Shown: positions 1 through 9,115, numbered from the stretch's first letter. The stretch: 64,000 nucleotides of DNA from Cellulomonas sp. URHD0024 (GCF_000426185.1 NZ_KE384505.1:559741-623740), one strand, 5' to 3'. Notes: generated by a model not told the origin, from the sequence alone. Made by a program: numbers and translations.

Positions 1-903
1 TACGTGCGCAAGGAGATCGTGCACAACAAGTACGTGGTCGAGACGTTGGCAGCGCGTGGCGCCATCTTCGTCAACGAGACCGACGAGGTGCCCGAGGGTG
101 CCCGCGTGGTGTTCTCCGCGCACGGCGTCTCGCCGGCGGTGCACGCCGCAGCAGCCGAGCGCTCGTTGCAGACGATCGACGCCACCTGCCCGCTGGTCAC
201 CAAGGTGCACAAGGAAGCCGTGCGTTTCGCGGCCGAGGACTACGACATCCTGCTGATCGGGCACGACGGTCACGAGGAGGTCGAGGGCACCTACGGGGAG
301 GCACCCGACCACATCCAGGTCGTCGACTCTCCGGACGCGGTCGCCGGTCTCGAGGTGCGTGACCCCGACCGCCTGATCTGGATCTCGCAGACCACCCTGT
401 CCGTCGACGAGACGATGGAGACCGTCCGCCGGTTGCGCGAGCGGTTCCCCAACCTGCAGGACCCGCCCAGCGACGACATCTGCTACGCCACCCAGAACCG
501 TCAGGTGGCCGTGAAGAAGCTTGCCCCTGCCTGCGACGTGGTGATCACGGTCGGCTCGGCGAACTCCTCCAACTCGGTCCGGCTGGTCGAGGTCGCTCTC
601 GACGCCGGCGCCCGCAGCTCCTACCGCGTGGACTCCGCGGCCGAGATCGACCCTGCCTGGCTCGACGGCGCGGCGACCGTGGGCGTCACGTCAGGCGCTT
701 CGGTGCCGGAGATCCTGGTCCGCGACGTGCTTGCCCTGCTCGCCGAGCACGGCTTCGACACCGTCGAGGAGGTGCGGACGGCCACCGAGGACCTGATGTT
801 CTCGCTGCCCCGCGAGCTCCGTGCGGACCTCAAGGCGGCGGGCACCCCGGTGGCCAGCCCCCGCCGCGACGGCCGCCGCTCCCTGGACGTCCAGCCAGTT
901 TGA
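1..903 (+). CDS. ispH: 4-hydroxy-3-methylbut-2-enyl diphosphate reductase (5' truncated by window)
   Basis: The last enzyme of the MEP isoprenoid pathway; it reduces HMBPP to IPP and DMAPP using a 4Fe-4S cluster. The reading frame is open from base 1, so the first ~40 residues, including the first cluster cysteine, lie outside the window. Visible family motifs are HNKYVV, the SAHGVS segment, [11 protein letters not shown] (second cluster cysteine), [18 protein letters not shown] (third cluster cysteine) and SANSSNS, which binds the diphosphate. The C-terminal tail after the family core is short and polar. It converges on rmuC across a repeat-bearing spacer. Identification is by direct motif match to the E. 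coli family member. Confidence 0.96.
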   Translation, partial: YVRKEIVHNKYVVETLAARGAIFVNETDEVPEGARVVFSAHGVSPAVHAAAAERSLQTIDATCPLVTKVHKEAVRFAAEDYDILLIGHDGHEEVEGTYGEAPDHIQVVDSPDAVAGLEVRDPDRLIWISQTTLSVDETMETVRRLRERFPNLQDPPSDDICYATQNRQVAVKKLAPACDVVITVGSANSSNSVRLVEVALDAGARSSYRVDSAAEIDPAWLDGAATVGVTSGASVPEILVRDVLALLAEHGFDTVEEVRTATEDLMFSLPRELRADLKAAGTPVASPRRDGRRSLDVQPV

Positions 904-968
904 GCCGACGCGCCCGGCGCCGTGAGTGCCCGGTCCAGCGCGACGCCTCGGGCACGGTCGTCCGCGGG

Positions 969-1062
969 CCGGGACCCTTCCGCGGCGAGCCTGCGGCGGC
1001 AACCCCCCGGCCGGGACCCTTCCGCGGCGAGCCCGCGGCGAGCCCGCGGCGGGAACCCTCGG
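969..1062. repeat. imperfect direct repeats in ispH/rmuC convergent spacer
   Basis: The 190-bp spacer 904-1094 holds a ~30-bp unit at 969-998 that recurs at 1011-1040 with one visible mismatch. Shortened copies of its GC-rich half follow to about 1062. No convincing start site or codon pattern supports a gene here. The unit is rich in CCGCGG, so a structured transcript end shared by the two convergent genes is possible, but no clean hairpin was found. Confidence 0.6.
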
Positions 1063-1094
1063 CCGGGAGCCTGTGGCGACCGAGCGGCGGCTGG

Positions 1095-2456
1095 TCAGGC
1101 GCTCGATGCGTCGGCCGATCCGCCTGCGTCGCCGTCACGAACGGCCCGCTCCGCACGGAGCGCTCGTTCGTCGCGTTCCGCCCGACCGTCGAACAGGACC
1201 ACGTGCTCGTCCGGGGATACCTGCGCCTCGGCCGGTGCCACCAGCTCGGGGGCGCTCACGCTCGACAGGCGCGGGTTGGCGGGCTCGGGCATCGGTAGGT
1301 CACCGTCCACGACGTTCAGCTCAGCGAACCGACGGGCGCTGACCAGGACGCGGTTCTCCAGCGACGACACGGTCTGGTTGTACGCCCCGGCGGCGGAGTC
1401 GATGGCACGACCCAGCCGAGCAAGGTGCGCGCCCATCGTCGCGAGCCGGCCGTGCAGCTCCTTTCCCAGAGTGAGCACCGCCTGCGCATTGGTGGCGAGC
1501 GCGTCCTGGCGCCACGCATAGGAGACGGTGCGCAGCAGGGCGAGCAGGGTCATGGGCGTGGCGATGACCACGTTGCGCTCGAACGCGTACTCCATCAGGA
1601 GCGGATCCTGCTCGGCGGCGGCACCCAGGAACGACTCGGCCGGCACGAACATGACGACGAACTCCGGCGCCGGGGCGAACTGGTCCCAGTAGCGCTTGCT
1701 CGCCAGGTCGTCCACGTGCGAGCGCACGTGCCGGGCGTGTGCCGCGAGCCGGTCCGCTCGAACCGACTCGTCGGTCGTCTGCGCGGCGTCGAGGAAGCCC
1801 AGGAACGCGACCTTGGCGTCGACGACGACGTTCTTGCCCCCGGCGAGCCGGACCACCATGTCCGGCCGGAGCAGCCCGTCGTCGGTGCGGACCTGCGCCT
1901 GCTCGACGAAGTCCACGTGCGGGAGCATCCCGGCCGCCTCGACGACCCGCCGCAGCTGCACCTCGCCCCAACGGCCACGCACCTGCGACGACCGCAAGGC
2001 GGTGACCAGCCGGGACGTCTCGTCGCGAAGATGCTCTGAGGCTGCGTGCATGGCGCGGACCTGCTCTCCGAGCGCCGCGTTCCCGGCCGCGCGCGCCTGC
2101 TCGGCCGTCGACAGCTGTGCTCGGACCGCGTCGAGCGTGCTCGACAGCGGCTCGACCATCGCGCGGACGGCGGCCTCGCGCTGAGCCAGCTCACCCGACT
2201 GCGTCTGGTGGTCCGCGGCGAACTGCTGGTGGGCGAGTGCGAGGAACTGGTCGGTGCTCGTCGCGAGAGCCTCCGCCGCCAGCGCGCGGAACTGGTCCGC
2301 CTGTCGATCGGTGTCGCCGATCCGAGCCTGGGCCGCCGCGAGCGCCGCGCCGGCCTGCGCGGACGTGACGGCGCCACGCCAGGACGCGACGACGGCACCG
2401 AGCACGGCGCCGATGACGCCACCGATCAGCAGCCCGAGCAGCACGGAAGGGTTCAT
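1095..2456 (-). CDS. rmuC: DNA recombination protein RmuC homolog
   Basis: RmuC-family protein, implicated in limiting DNA inversions in E. coli; it is thought to be a membrane-anchored nuclease-like protein. The protein is 453 aa from the ATG at 2456, preceded by a GGGAGGG ribosome site. Residues ~4-24 form one membrane segment, followed by an Ala/Gln-rich coiled-coil stretch to ~150. The conserved RmuC core follows (segments with GRWGEVQLRR, LRPDMVV, VVDAKV, MFVPAE and AYAWRQ). An upstream in-frame extension lacks a ribosome site and overlaps the divergent ABC gene promoter, so I reject it. It is divergent from the ABC exporter genes. Confidence 0.9.
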   Translation of the reverse strand: MNPSVLLGLLIGGVIGAVLGAVVASWRGAVTSAQAGAALAAAQARIGDTDRQADQFRALAAEALATSTDQFLALAHQQFAADHQTQSGELAQREAAVRAMVEPLSSTLDAVRAQLSTAEQARAAGNAALGEQVRAMHAASEHLRDETSRLVTALRSSQVRGRWGEVQLRRVVEAAGMLPHVDFVEQAQVRTDDGLLRPDMVVRLAGGKNVVVDAKVAFLGFLDAAQTTDESVRADRLAAHARHVRSHVDDLASKRYWDQFAPAPEFVVMFVPAESFLGAAAEQDPLLMEYAFERNVVIATPMTLLALLRTVSYAWRQDALATNAQAVLTLGKELHGRLATMGAHLARLGRAIDSAAGAYNQTVSSLENRVLVSARRFAELNVVDGDLPMPEPANPRLSSVSAPELVAPAEAQVSPDEHVVLFDGRAERDERALRAERAVRDGDAGGSADASSA

Positions 2457-2535
2457 GGGGGGACCCTCCCAGGGGGTACTGACATCCACCGCTCGGCGGA
2501 GGGTCTTCGGCGGTCTCGGAACGTAGTGTGGTCCG

Positions 2536-3309
2536 GTGCCTGCCGACCAGTTGCCCGCGCTGGACCTGCGAGGCCTGTGGCGCCGGTTCGGCCAGAAGGT
2601 CGCGGTCGCAGGCATCGACCTCGTCGTGCCGTCCGGGTCGTTCTACGGCCTCGTCGGCCCGAACGGCGCCGGCAAGACGACGACGCTGTCGATGGCGACG
2701 GGTCTGCTGCAGCCCGACTTCGGCACCGTGCTGGTCCACGGGCAGGACCTGTGGTCGCACCCGCTCGAGGTCAAGCGGATGCTCGGTGTCCTCCCCGACG
2801 GCGTGCGACTCTTCGACCGCCTCACCGGCGAGCAGCTCATCACCTACGCGGGCCTGCTGCACGGCCTGGACCGCGAGACGGTCGCGACCCGCGCGCACGA
2901 CCTGCTGGTGGCGCTCGACCTCGACAAGGACGCGCAGACCCTCGTCGTCGAGTACTCGGCGGGCATGACGAAGAAGGTGGCGCTGGCGTGCGCGATGGTG
3001 CACGCCCCGCGGCTGCTCGTCCTGGATGAGCCCTTCGAGGCCGTGGACCCCGTCTCGGCCGCCAACATCCGGGACATCCTGGCGTCGTACGTCGCCTCGG
3101 GCGGCACCGTCATCGTGTCGTCGCACGTGATGGACCTGGTCCAGCGCATGTGCGACCACGTCGCGGTGATCGCCGGCGGGCACGTGCTGGCCGCGGGGAC
3201 CGTCGACGACGTCCGTGGCGAGGCCAGCCTGGAGGACCGGTTCGTGCAGCTCGTCGGGGGTCGGGTCAGCGGTGAGGGGCTCGCGTGGTTGCGCACCTCG
3301 TCCGGCTGA
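2536..3309 (+). CDS. ABC transporter ATP-binding protein (ABC-2-type exporter)
   Basis: The nucleotide-binding subunit of an ABC exporter, 257 aa. Walker A GPNGAGKTT is at residues 41-49. The signature is the variant SAGMTKKVALA rather than LSGGQ, typical of ABC-2 exporter ATPases. Walker B is LLVLDEPFEAVD, and the switch histidine is in VSSHVMD. A TAGTGT -10 box at 2524-2529 lies six bases before the GTG, suggesting a leaderless start. Its 3' end overlaps the permease gene by 25 bases, so the two subunits are probably translationally coupled. The substrate cannot be told from sequence. Confidence 0.9.
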   Translation: MPADQLPALDLRGLWRRFGQKVAVAGIDLVVPSGSFYGLVGPNGAGKTTTLSMATGLLQPDFGTVLVHGQDLWSHPLEVKRMLGVLPDGVRLFDRLTGEQLITYAGLLHGLDRETVATRAHDLLVALDLDKDAQTLVVEYSAGMTKKVALACAMVHAPRLLVLDEPFEAVDPVSAANIRDILASYVASGGTVIVSSHVMDLVQRMCDHVAVIAGGHVLAAGTVDDVRGEASLEDRFVQLVGGRVSGEGLAWLRTSSG

Positions 3310-4844
3310 AGCTCACGCTGCTGCGGAACGGGTTGCGACGAAGCCCCTGGCAGGTCGTCGGCCTCGTCGTCGCGGCGCTGTACGGGCTGTTCGCGATCGT
3401 CATCGTCGTGGCGGCGATGGCAGCGACGAGCGTCCAGGTGCCGGACATCCGGGGGCTGGTCACGGTCCTCGTCGGATCTGTCCTCGTCCTGGGCTGGTGG
3501 GTGGTCCCGCTGGTGTCGTTCGGGGTGGACGCGACGGTGGACCCGGCGCGGTTCGCGACGTTCACCATCCCTCGCCGCAGCCTGCTCGTCGGTCTGGCGA
3601 TCGGGGGCGTCATCGGGATCCCGGGCATCGTCACCGCCGTCACGGCGCTGGCGCTGACCGGCGTGTGGTGGCAGGACCTGGACGTCGTGCTCGTCGCTCT
3701 GCCGTGCGGGTTGCTCGGGCTCGCGACGTGCATCGTCGGCAGCCGGGCGACCACCTCGGCGTTCTCGAACCTCATGGGCAGGCGACGGGTGCGCGAGCTC
3801 ACCGCCGCGGCCGCGCTCATCCCGCTGATCCTCGCGGGCCCGCTGCTCAGCCGCGTCTCGATGTCCGGCGGCATGCCCAGCAAGGAGGCGCTCGGACAGG
3901 TCGCCCGCGTCCTCGGGTGGACCCCCCTCGGCGCGGCCTGGGCGGTGCCGTGGGAGGTCGCCGACGGGCACTGGGCCGGTGCGGCCGCGCGCTTCGGGAT
4001 CGCCGTCGGGACGCTCGTGGTCCTCGCCATGGTCTGGGCGCGCGCCCTCGCCCACGCACTGGTGAACCCCGTCCACGAGTCCACGTCGACGCGGAACCGG
4101 GGACTCGGCTGGTTCGGCCGGCTGCCGGCGACGCCGCTCGGTGCCGTGACCGCCCGCACCTTGACGTACTGGGTGCGGGACCCGCGGTACGCGCTCGCCA
4201 TCGCGATCGTGCCGCTGCTCCCCGTCCTCATGCTGGTCTTCGGTGGAGGCAGCAAGCTGTTGTTCCTCGGCCCGACGGCCGCCTTCCTGATGGGGTGGGG
4301 CATCTCGTCGGACGTCGCCTACGACGGTTCTGCCTTCTGGACGCATCTCGCGGCACCCGTGACCGGCCTGACCGACCGGCTCGGGAGGGTGCTCGGCGCC
4401 TCGGCGCTCGCGGTGCCCGTCGTGGCCACGTACGCGATCGGGTCGGCTCTGGTGACCGGGCGTCCCGAGGTCGTCCCCGCGTTGCTCGGCGTCTCCTTCG
4501 GAGTGCTCCTCACGGCGTTCGGCGGTGCCAGCATCGTGTCGGCGCTGGTCGTCTTCCCCGTGCAGCAGCCGGGGGAGAACCCGTTCCAGACCCGGCAGGG
4601 TGCGTCGATGATGGCGGTGACGTCGCAGCTGCTCGGCTGGGGCGCGGTGCTCGCGCTGAGCGCTCCCGAGGCGGCCTTGGCGTTCCTGGCGATCACGCAG
4701 CACGAGGTGGGCGTCGGGTGGGCTGCTCTCGTCGTCGGAGTGCTTCTCGGTGGGCTGCTGCTCGTCGTCGGGCTGCGCGTCGGTGGGCGGGTGCTGGAGC
4801 GCACCGGCACCGACCTGCTGCGACGGATCCTGTCGTTCGCCTGA
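3285..4844 (+). CDS. ABC transporter permease, polytopic membrane protein
   Basis: A 519-aa protein with about a dozen hydrophobic segments spread over its whole length. It is the membrane partner of the ATPase encoded immediately upstream, and the GTG start lies inside that gene. No short sequence signature identifies the substrate. The size and TM count fit actinobacterial ABC-2-like exporter permeases of unknown cargo. Role by neighbourhood; fold by hydrophobicity only. Confidence 0.8.
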   Translation: MVAHLVRLKLTLLRNGLRRSPWQVVGLVVAALYGLFAIVIVVAAMAATSVQVPDIRGLVTVLVGSVLVLGWWVVPLVSFGVDATVDPARFATFTIPRRSLLVGLAIGGVIGIPGIVTAVTALALTGVWWQDLDVVLVALPCGLLGLATCIVGSRATTSAFSNLMGRRRVRELTAAAALIPLILAGPLLSRVSMSGGMPSKEALGQVARVLGWTPLGAAWAVPWEVADGHWAGAAARFGIAVGTLVVLAMVWARALAHALVNPVHESTSTRNRGLGWFGRLPATPLGAVTARTLTYWVRDPRYALAIAIVPLLPVLMLVFGGGSKLLFLGPTAAFLMGWGISSDVAYDGSAFWTHLAAPVTGLTDRLGRVLGASALAVPVVATYAIGSALVTGRPEVVPALLGVSFGVLLTAFGGASIVSALVVFPVQQPGENPFQTRQGASMMAVTSQLLGWGAVLALSAPEAALAFLAITQHEVGVGWAALVVGVLLGGLLLVVGLRVGGRVLERTGTDLLRRILSFA

Positions 4845-4865
4845 CGCCCCGTAGACTCGTCCGAC

Positions 4866-5939
4866 GTGGCACTCACCATCGGCATCGTCGGCCTGCCCAA
4901 CGTCGGCAAGTCCACCCTCTTCAACGCGCTGACCCGTGCGTCGGTCCTCGCCGCGAACTACCCCTTCGCGACGATCGAGCCGAACGTCGGTGTGGTCCCG
5001 CTCCCGGATCCCCGCCTGAACACGCTCGCCGAGCTGTTCGGCTCCGAGCGGATCCTTCCCGCCACCGTGTCGTTCGTCGACATCGCCGGGATCGTCAAGG
5101 GCGCCAGCGAGGGGGAGGGTCTGGGCAACAAGTTCCTCGCCAACATCCGTGAGGCCGACGCGATCTGCCAGGTCACACGCGTCTTCGCCGACCCGGACGT
5201 CGTGCACGTCTCGGGTGAGGTGAACCCGAAGGACGACATCGAGATCGTCAACACCGAGCTGATCCTGGCCGACCTGCAGACCCTCGAGAAGGCGATCCCG
5301 CGTCTCGAGAAGGAGGTCCGCGCCAAGAAGGCCGACGCCGGCCTGCTCGCCGCCGCGCAGGAGGCGTTCGCGATCCTGGAGACCGGCCAGACCCTCGCGC
5401 AGAGCGGCAAGAAGATCGAGCACCTGGACGAGCTGCAGCTCATGACGAGCAAGCCCTTCATCTACGTCTTCAACACGGACGACGCCGGCCTGGCCGACAC
5501 CGCGTTCCAGGACGAGCTGCGCGCACTGGTCGCCCCCGCCGACGCCATCTTCCTCGACGCCAAGTTCGAGTCCGAGCTCGTCGAGCTCGAGCCCGACGAG
5601 GCGAAGGAGATGCTCGCCGACAACGGTCAGGAAGAAGCCGGCCTGGACCAGCTCGCCCGCGTCGGCTTCCACACCCTCGGCCTGCAGTCCTACCTGACGG
5701 CAGGCCCCAAGGAGTCCCGCGCCTGGACGATCCACCAGGGCTGGACCGCCCCGCAGGCAGCTGGTGTGATCCACACCGACTTCCAGAAGGGCTTCATCAA
5801 GGCCGAGGTCATCTCGTTCGACGACCTCGTCGCCGCCGGCTCGGTCGCCGCCGCACGCGCCGCCGGCAAGGCCCGCATCGAGGGCAAGGACTACGTCATG
5901 GCCGACGGCGACGTGGTGGAGTTCCGCTTCAACGTGTGA
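4866..5939 (+). CDS. ychF: redox-regulated ATPase YchF (OLA1 family)
   Basis: A TRAFAC-class P-loop protein of the Obg/OLA1 group that prefers ATP and associates with ribosomes and stress responses. It is 357 aa, close to the family's usual ~363. The P-loop GLPNVGKST is at 9-17 and the G3 motif is DIAGIVKGAS. The position of the usual NKxD specificity motif reads NTDD, consistent with the relaxed nucleotide specificity of this family. The TGS domain ends at EFRFNV. The GTG start sits eight bases after a TAGACT -10 box (4852-4857). The final 27 coding bases before the stop's last two bases recur ~1.07 kb downstream (see the repeat entries), so this gene's end was probably rebuilt by an insertion. 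Confidence 0.95.
   Translation: MALTIGIVGLPNVGKSTLFNALTRASVLAANYPFATIEPNVGVVPLPDPRLNTLAELFGSERILPATVSFVDIAGIVKGASEGEGLGNKFLANIREADAICQVTRVFADPDVVHVSGEVNPKDDIEIVNTELILADLQTLEKAIPRLEKEVRAKKADAGLLAAAQEAFAILETGQTLAQSGKKIEHLDELQLMTSKPFIYVFNTDDAGLADTAFQDELRALVAPADAIFLDAKFESELVELEPDEAKEMLADNGQEEAGLDQLARVGFHTLGLQSYLTAGPKESRAWTIHQGWTAPQAAGVIHTDFQKGFIKAEVISFDDLVAAGSVAAARAAGKARIEGKDYVMADGDVVEFRFNV
5911..5937 (+). repeat. 27-bp direct repeat, proximal copy (3' end of ychF)
   Basis: These 27 bases encode the last residues of YchF (VVEFRFNV) and run into the first base of the stop codon. The identical 27 bases recur at 6984-7010. The reading continues as TGA here and as TAG in the distal copy. The two copies bracket the AraC-type regulator gene, as attL/attR core sites bracket an integrated element. 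Confidence 0.9.
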
Positions 5940-6043
5940 TCGCGTCCTCCCTGGGCTGCGCTGTTCACCCGACAGAACCGAACCGGAGAAGTCGGGCGGA
6001 GCCCCCTCTGCGTCGATGAGAGTGGGAGGCGAAGGGAGCGGCG

Positions 6044-6910
6044 ATGATCGAGATCCTCAACCGGCTCGTCGACGAGATCGAGCAGCGCCTCGGCGACGAC
6101 CTCGACGTCGATGACCTCGCGGCATCGATGGGAACGACGGGCTATCACGCGCGTCGCATGTTCTCGTCCTTGGCGGGCATGCCGGTGTCCGACTACGTGC
6201 GGCGGCGGCGTATGACTGTCGCCGCGGCTGACGTGATCGGGGACGAGGATCTGCTCACGATCGCCGTGCGGTACGGATACGGCTCGACCGAGGCATTCGG
6301 GCGAGCATTCCGTGCCGTGCACGGCGCCAGTCATGGCGACGTCCGCCGCGATGGAGGCCCCCTTCGTGGTCAACCGCAGCTCAGGTTCCGCCTGACCGTC
6401 GAAGGGACGCACCCTATGGATGCCCGCATCATCGAACGCCCCGCTTTCCGTCTGATCGGCCACGCCGCTCGCGTGCCGCTGGTCTACGAGGGTGTCAACC
6501 CACACATTCAGCGGCACGTCGCTTCGCTGCCCGTCTCCGAGCATGAGCGCCTCAAGCAGCTCGGCGGCACCGAGCCGTCGGGGCTGCTGCAGGTCAGTGC
6601 TGATGTCGAACCGGACGCGACTGAGGGCAGCGAACTGACATATCTGCACGGCGTGGCAGTTGACGTCGACGCCCAGACTCCCGATGACCTCGACGTGATC
6701 GACGTCGACGCCGGAGCGTGGGTGGTCTTCCGCACTTCCGGTTCGCACCCGGCGGCCCTCCAGGAGGCGTACGCGGCGTCTGCGACAGAGTGGTTCCCCT
6801 CCAACCCGTGGCGGCTGCGCCCTGGTCCGTCGATCGTCTCCGTACTCGACCGCGCGCCCGACTTCAGTACCGCGACGTGTGAGCTCTGGTTCCCGGTCGA
6901 GCGGGCCTGA
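6044..6910 (+). CDS. AraC-family transcriptional regulator with GyrI-like effector domain
   Basis: A 288-aa regulator. Residues ~1-105 form the AraC double helix-turn-helix; the second helix-turn-helix carries LLTIAVRYGYGSTEAFGRAFRAVHG. Residues ~125-288 form a GyrI-like/effector-binding domain (RIIERPAFRLIGHAARVP at its start, CELWFPV at its end), as in Rob- and BmrR-type regulators that sense small amphipathic molecules. GAAGGGAG upstream of the ATG is a good ribosome site. Codon use looks less GC-biased than in ychF or the genes downstream, by eye. The gene lies alone between two 27-bp copies of the ychF 3' end, which points to acquisition. No target or ligand can be assigned. Confidence 0.88.
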   Translation: MIEILNRLVDEIEQRLGDDLDVDDLAASMGTTGYHARRMFSSLAGMPVSDYVRRRRMTVAAADVIGDEDLLTIAVRYGYGSTEAFGRAFRAVHGASHGDVRRDGGPLRGQPQLRFRLTVEGTHPMDARIIERPAFRLIGHAARVPLVYEGVNPHIQRHVASLPVSEHERLKQLGGTEPSGLLQVSADVEPDATEGSELTYLHGVAVDVDAQTPDDLDVIDVDAGAWVVFRTSGSHPAALQEAYAASATEWFPSNPWRLRPGPSIVSVLDRAPDFSTATCELWFPVERA

Positions 6911-6919
6911 GTGAGCGGC

Positions 6920-6953
6920 CGGACCGGGCTCGGGAGTCCCTGGGCCCGGTCCG
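6920..6953 (+). terminator. hairpin terminator after araC-type gene
   Basis: A perfect 10-bp stem, CGGACCGGGC (6920-6929) with GCCCGGTCCG (6944-6953), has a 14-base loop and begins 10 bases after the stop codon of the regulator. There is no long T-run, as usual for GC-rich actinobacterial terminators. Confidence 0.65.
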
Positions 6954-6983
6954 CCTCCGTTTCACACGTTGTTCCGGTACGGA

Positions 6984-7010
6984 ACGTGGTGGAGTTCCGC
7001 TTCAACGTGT
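6984..7010 (+). repeat. 27-bp direct repeat, distal copy (ychF 3'-end remnant)
   Basis: An exact copy of 5911-5937, continuing into TAG. It is not attached to any longer ychF-like sequence upstream, so it is a short tail of the ychF coding region. The rest of the 6911-7208 gap holds the hairpin above and a TACCGT -10 box at 7128-7133 for the next gene. Confidence 0.9.
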
Positions 7011-7208
7011 AGGTCCTCTTCGTGCCGTCCGGGGTCGCAGGGCCGGGTGAAGAAGCCGGTGTCCGCTGAGGCCGCGTCAGCACCGACCGCCGTCGTCGCC
7101 CCGAGTGCGTCCCGCCTGCCTGCCGGTTACCGTGCTGGAGAGATCCGAACGCGACGCGGGCAAAGAAGACCGCTCGGGCGTTCGTGACCTGCGCCCCGGG
7201 AGGCACCG

Positions 7209-8168
7209 ATGCAGGACGTGAATCGACACTGGGCCCGCACGCTGCGCGGACTGATCGCCGCAACGGTGACCGCCCTCTGCCTGGCCGTGGTGGGCGTCCT
7301 CGCGGCGCCCGCGGCATCGGCGGGAGGCCATGGCCATGGCCACGGTGGCAGAGGGATACCGACGAGCAAGATCTCGATCCAGCTCTGGACCTTCGCCGAG
7401 TACATCGGCTTCGGCACCGACGCCGAGACCGTCGCCCGGACCGAGGAGGTGTTCAGCCGCCTGCACGCGATGGGGTACCGGAACGTCGAGCCGTTCACCC
7501 TCAGTGGGATGACCGCGGAGCAGTACCGGGCGCTCCTGGACCGGTACCACCTCAAGGCCTCCGCGCGGCACGTCGATGTGGGGACGCCGCAGAACCCGGC
7601 CGACATCGAGCAGATCCTCAGGGACAACAAGACGCTGGGGATCAGGTACTTCGGCTCCGGAGCCACCCCGATCTTCCCGCCGATCTACTCGACCGAGGCC
7701 GAGTGGATCGCGTACGCGCAGTACCTCGACAAGGTCGGCGCCGAGGCCCGCCGGCACGGGCAGCAGCTGATGGTGCACAACCACAACGTCGAGTTCGAGA
7801 CGGTCTTCGGCGACCGCACCGTGTACGACATCCTCATGGCCTACACGGACCCGAAGAACGTCGTGTTCCAGCTCGACCTCTACTGGGCGACCAACGGCGG
7901 CGGCATCGGCAACCCGCTGGACGTGATCGAGCGGTACGGCAACCGGATCAAGCTGTTCCACGTGAAGGACATGGCCGCCGGCGAGTTCCCCGGTCGGATC
8001 GAGATCGTGGGCCGCGGGATCATCGACTTCCCGGCGATCTTCGCGGCGGCGGGCGGCAGCACGAAGTACTACGTCGTCGAGCACGACCCTCGCTTCGGTG
8101 ACTCGACCTTCGACCCCTTCGAGGCCGCCCAGGTGGGCTTCGACTACCTGGACAACGTGACCTACTGA
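7209..8168 (+). CDS. secreted sugar phosphate isomerase/epimerase-like TIM-barrel protein
   Basis: A 319-aa protein of the xylose-isomerase-like TIM-barrel (AP endonuclease family 2) superfamily. Residues 1-38 form a Sec signal peptide with a probable ASA cleavage site, followed by a His/Gly-rich stretch. Candidate metal-binding strands are MVHNHNVEFE, VFQLDLYW, LFHVKD and YVVEHD, supplying the E/D/H/E set expected of this fold. A ribosome site GGGAGG precedes the ATG by five bases. It converges on the GH43 operon with a 7-bp overlap of stop regions. That suggests a link to extracellular sugar conversion, but the substrate is unknown. Most family members are cytoplasmic, so export is unusual. 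Confidence 0.85.
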   Translation: MQDVNRHWARTLRGLIAATVTALCLAVVGVLAAPAASAGGHGHGHGGRGIPTSKISIQLWTFAEYIGFGTDAETVARTEEVFSRLHAMGYRNVEPFTLSGMTAEQYRALLDRYHLKASARHVDVGTPQNPADIEQILRDNKTLGIRYFGSGATPIFPPIYSTEAEWIAYAQYLDKVGAEARRHGQQLMVHNHNVEFETVFGDRTVYDILMAYTDPKNVVFQLDLYWATNGGGIGNPLDVIERYGNRIKLFHVKDMAAGEFPGRIEIVGRGIIDFPAIFAAAGGSTKYYVVEHDPRFGDSTFDPFEAAQVGFDYLDNVTY

Positions 8169-9115
8169 AGCAGGGCTGGTGCCTGCCGCGGTCCGGTGCT
8201 CGGGCCGCGGCACACCGGACCGGCCGGCGTCCAGTCGAGCGGGTCGATGTGCATGCGTCGGGCGACGCCCTCGGGGTCCCAGGCGTGGTAGACCAGCCAG
8301 TCCTGCCCGTCGTCGTCCGTCACGACGCTGGCGTGCCCCGGTCCGACGGCGTCGGGCGCGGACCGGACGACCGACGGCAGCTCGCCGGGCTCCTCGGTCC
8401 ACGGGCCGAGCATCGCCGGTGCGGATGCCGCTGACACCCCGTAGTTCTGCTGCTGCCAGTTCCCGCCGGAGTAGAGGCACCAGTAGCGTCCGTCGCGTCG
8501 GACGGTGAACGCGCCCTCGCACGTGTACCAGTCGTAGGTGGCCTCGTACATCGCCCGGCCCGCGAGATAGAGCTGCCACTCACCTGTGGCCGCCACGACC
8601 GGTTGCGGGTCGCCGGCGAGGCGGGTGGGGGTGAGCATCCGGTCGACGACGATCACCGTGCCCACGCGTGGCCCCGTGAGCCGGTCGACGCAGTAGAACA
8701 GGTAGAGGTTGCCGTCGGCGTCGCGGCAGGGGTGCGGGTCGATGGCGAACGGTTCGTCCGGCGTGAGCTCGAGCCCGGTGTCCCTGTACGGTCCGCCCGG
8801 TGTGGCGCTGACCGCCGCGCGGATCCGGTGCCCCTGGTCCCGCAGACCGGCCGAGTAGTACAGGACGTACCCGTCGTCCGTGGCGAGGACCTCGGGGGCC
8901 CAGTGGTGGGGCTTCCCCTCCGGTGTCGTGGCCGGATCGATCACCGGTCCGTGGGGGGTCCAGGTGACCAGGTCGTCCGAGACGAGGCCGACGACGTCCT
9001 GCGACTCCTCACCACCACCGGTACCGAACGCCCAGAACCGACCCTCGGCGCGGAGCACGAACGGGTCCGCGAAGTACCCGTCCCAGACGGGGTTCCGGTA
9101 CGTGCCGGAGGTCAT
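8162..9115 (-). CDS. glycoside hydrolase family 43 protein
   Basis: A five-bladed beta-propeller glycosidase of 317 aa with no signal peptide. The expected GH43 triad can be placed. The catalytic base is Asp17 in YFADPFVL, the pKa-modulating Asp is in AIDPHPC, and the general-acid Glu is in WYTCEGAF. GH43 enzymes cleave alpha-arabinofuranosyl or beta-xylosyl linkages. The start ATG overlaps the stop of the upstream permease gene (ATGA), so it is the last gene of a carbohydrate-uptake operon. It probably trims arabino- or xylo-oligosaccharides after import. The exact linkage cannot be told. Confidence 0.9.
   Translation of the reverse strand: MTSGTYRNPVWDGYFADPFVLRAEGRFWAFGTGGGEESQDVVGLVSDDLVTWTPHGPVIDPATTPEGKPHHWAPEVLATDDGYVLYYSAGLRDQGHRIRAAVSATPGGPYRDTGLELTPDEPFAIDPHPCRDADGNLYLFYCVDRLTGPRVGTVIVVDRMLTPTRLAGDPQPVVAATGEWQLYLAGRAMYEATYDWYTCEGAFTVRRDGRYWCLYSGGNWQQQNYGVSAASAPAMLGPWTEEPGELPSVVRSAPDAVGPGHASVVTDDDGQDWLVYHAWDPEGVARRMHIDPLDWTPAGPVCRGPSTGPRQAPALLQ

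Noticed and set aside
2844-5774. 976-codon minus-strand open frame opposite the ABC permease and ychF
   Set aside because: Its translation is rich in His, Arg, Asp and Gln without any domain pattern; it mirrors two well-supported genes and lacks a ribosome site. It is a high-GC antisense shadow.
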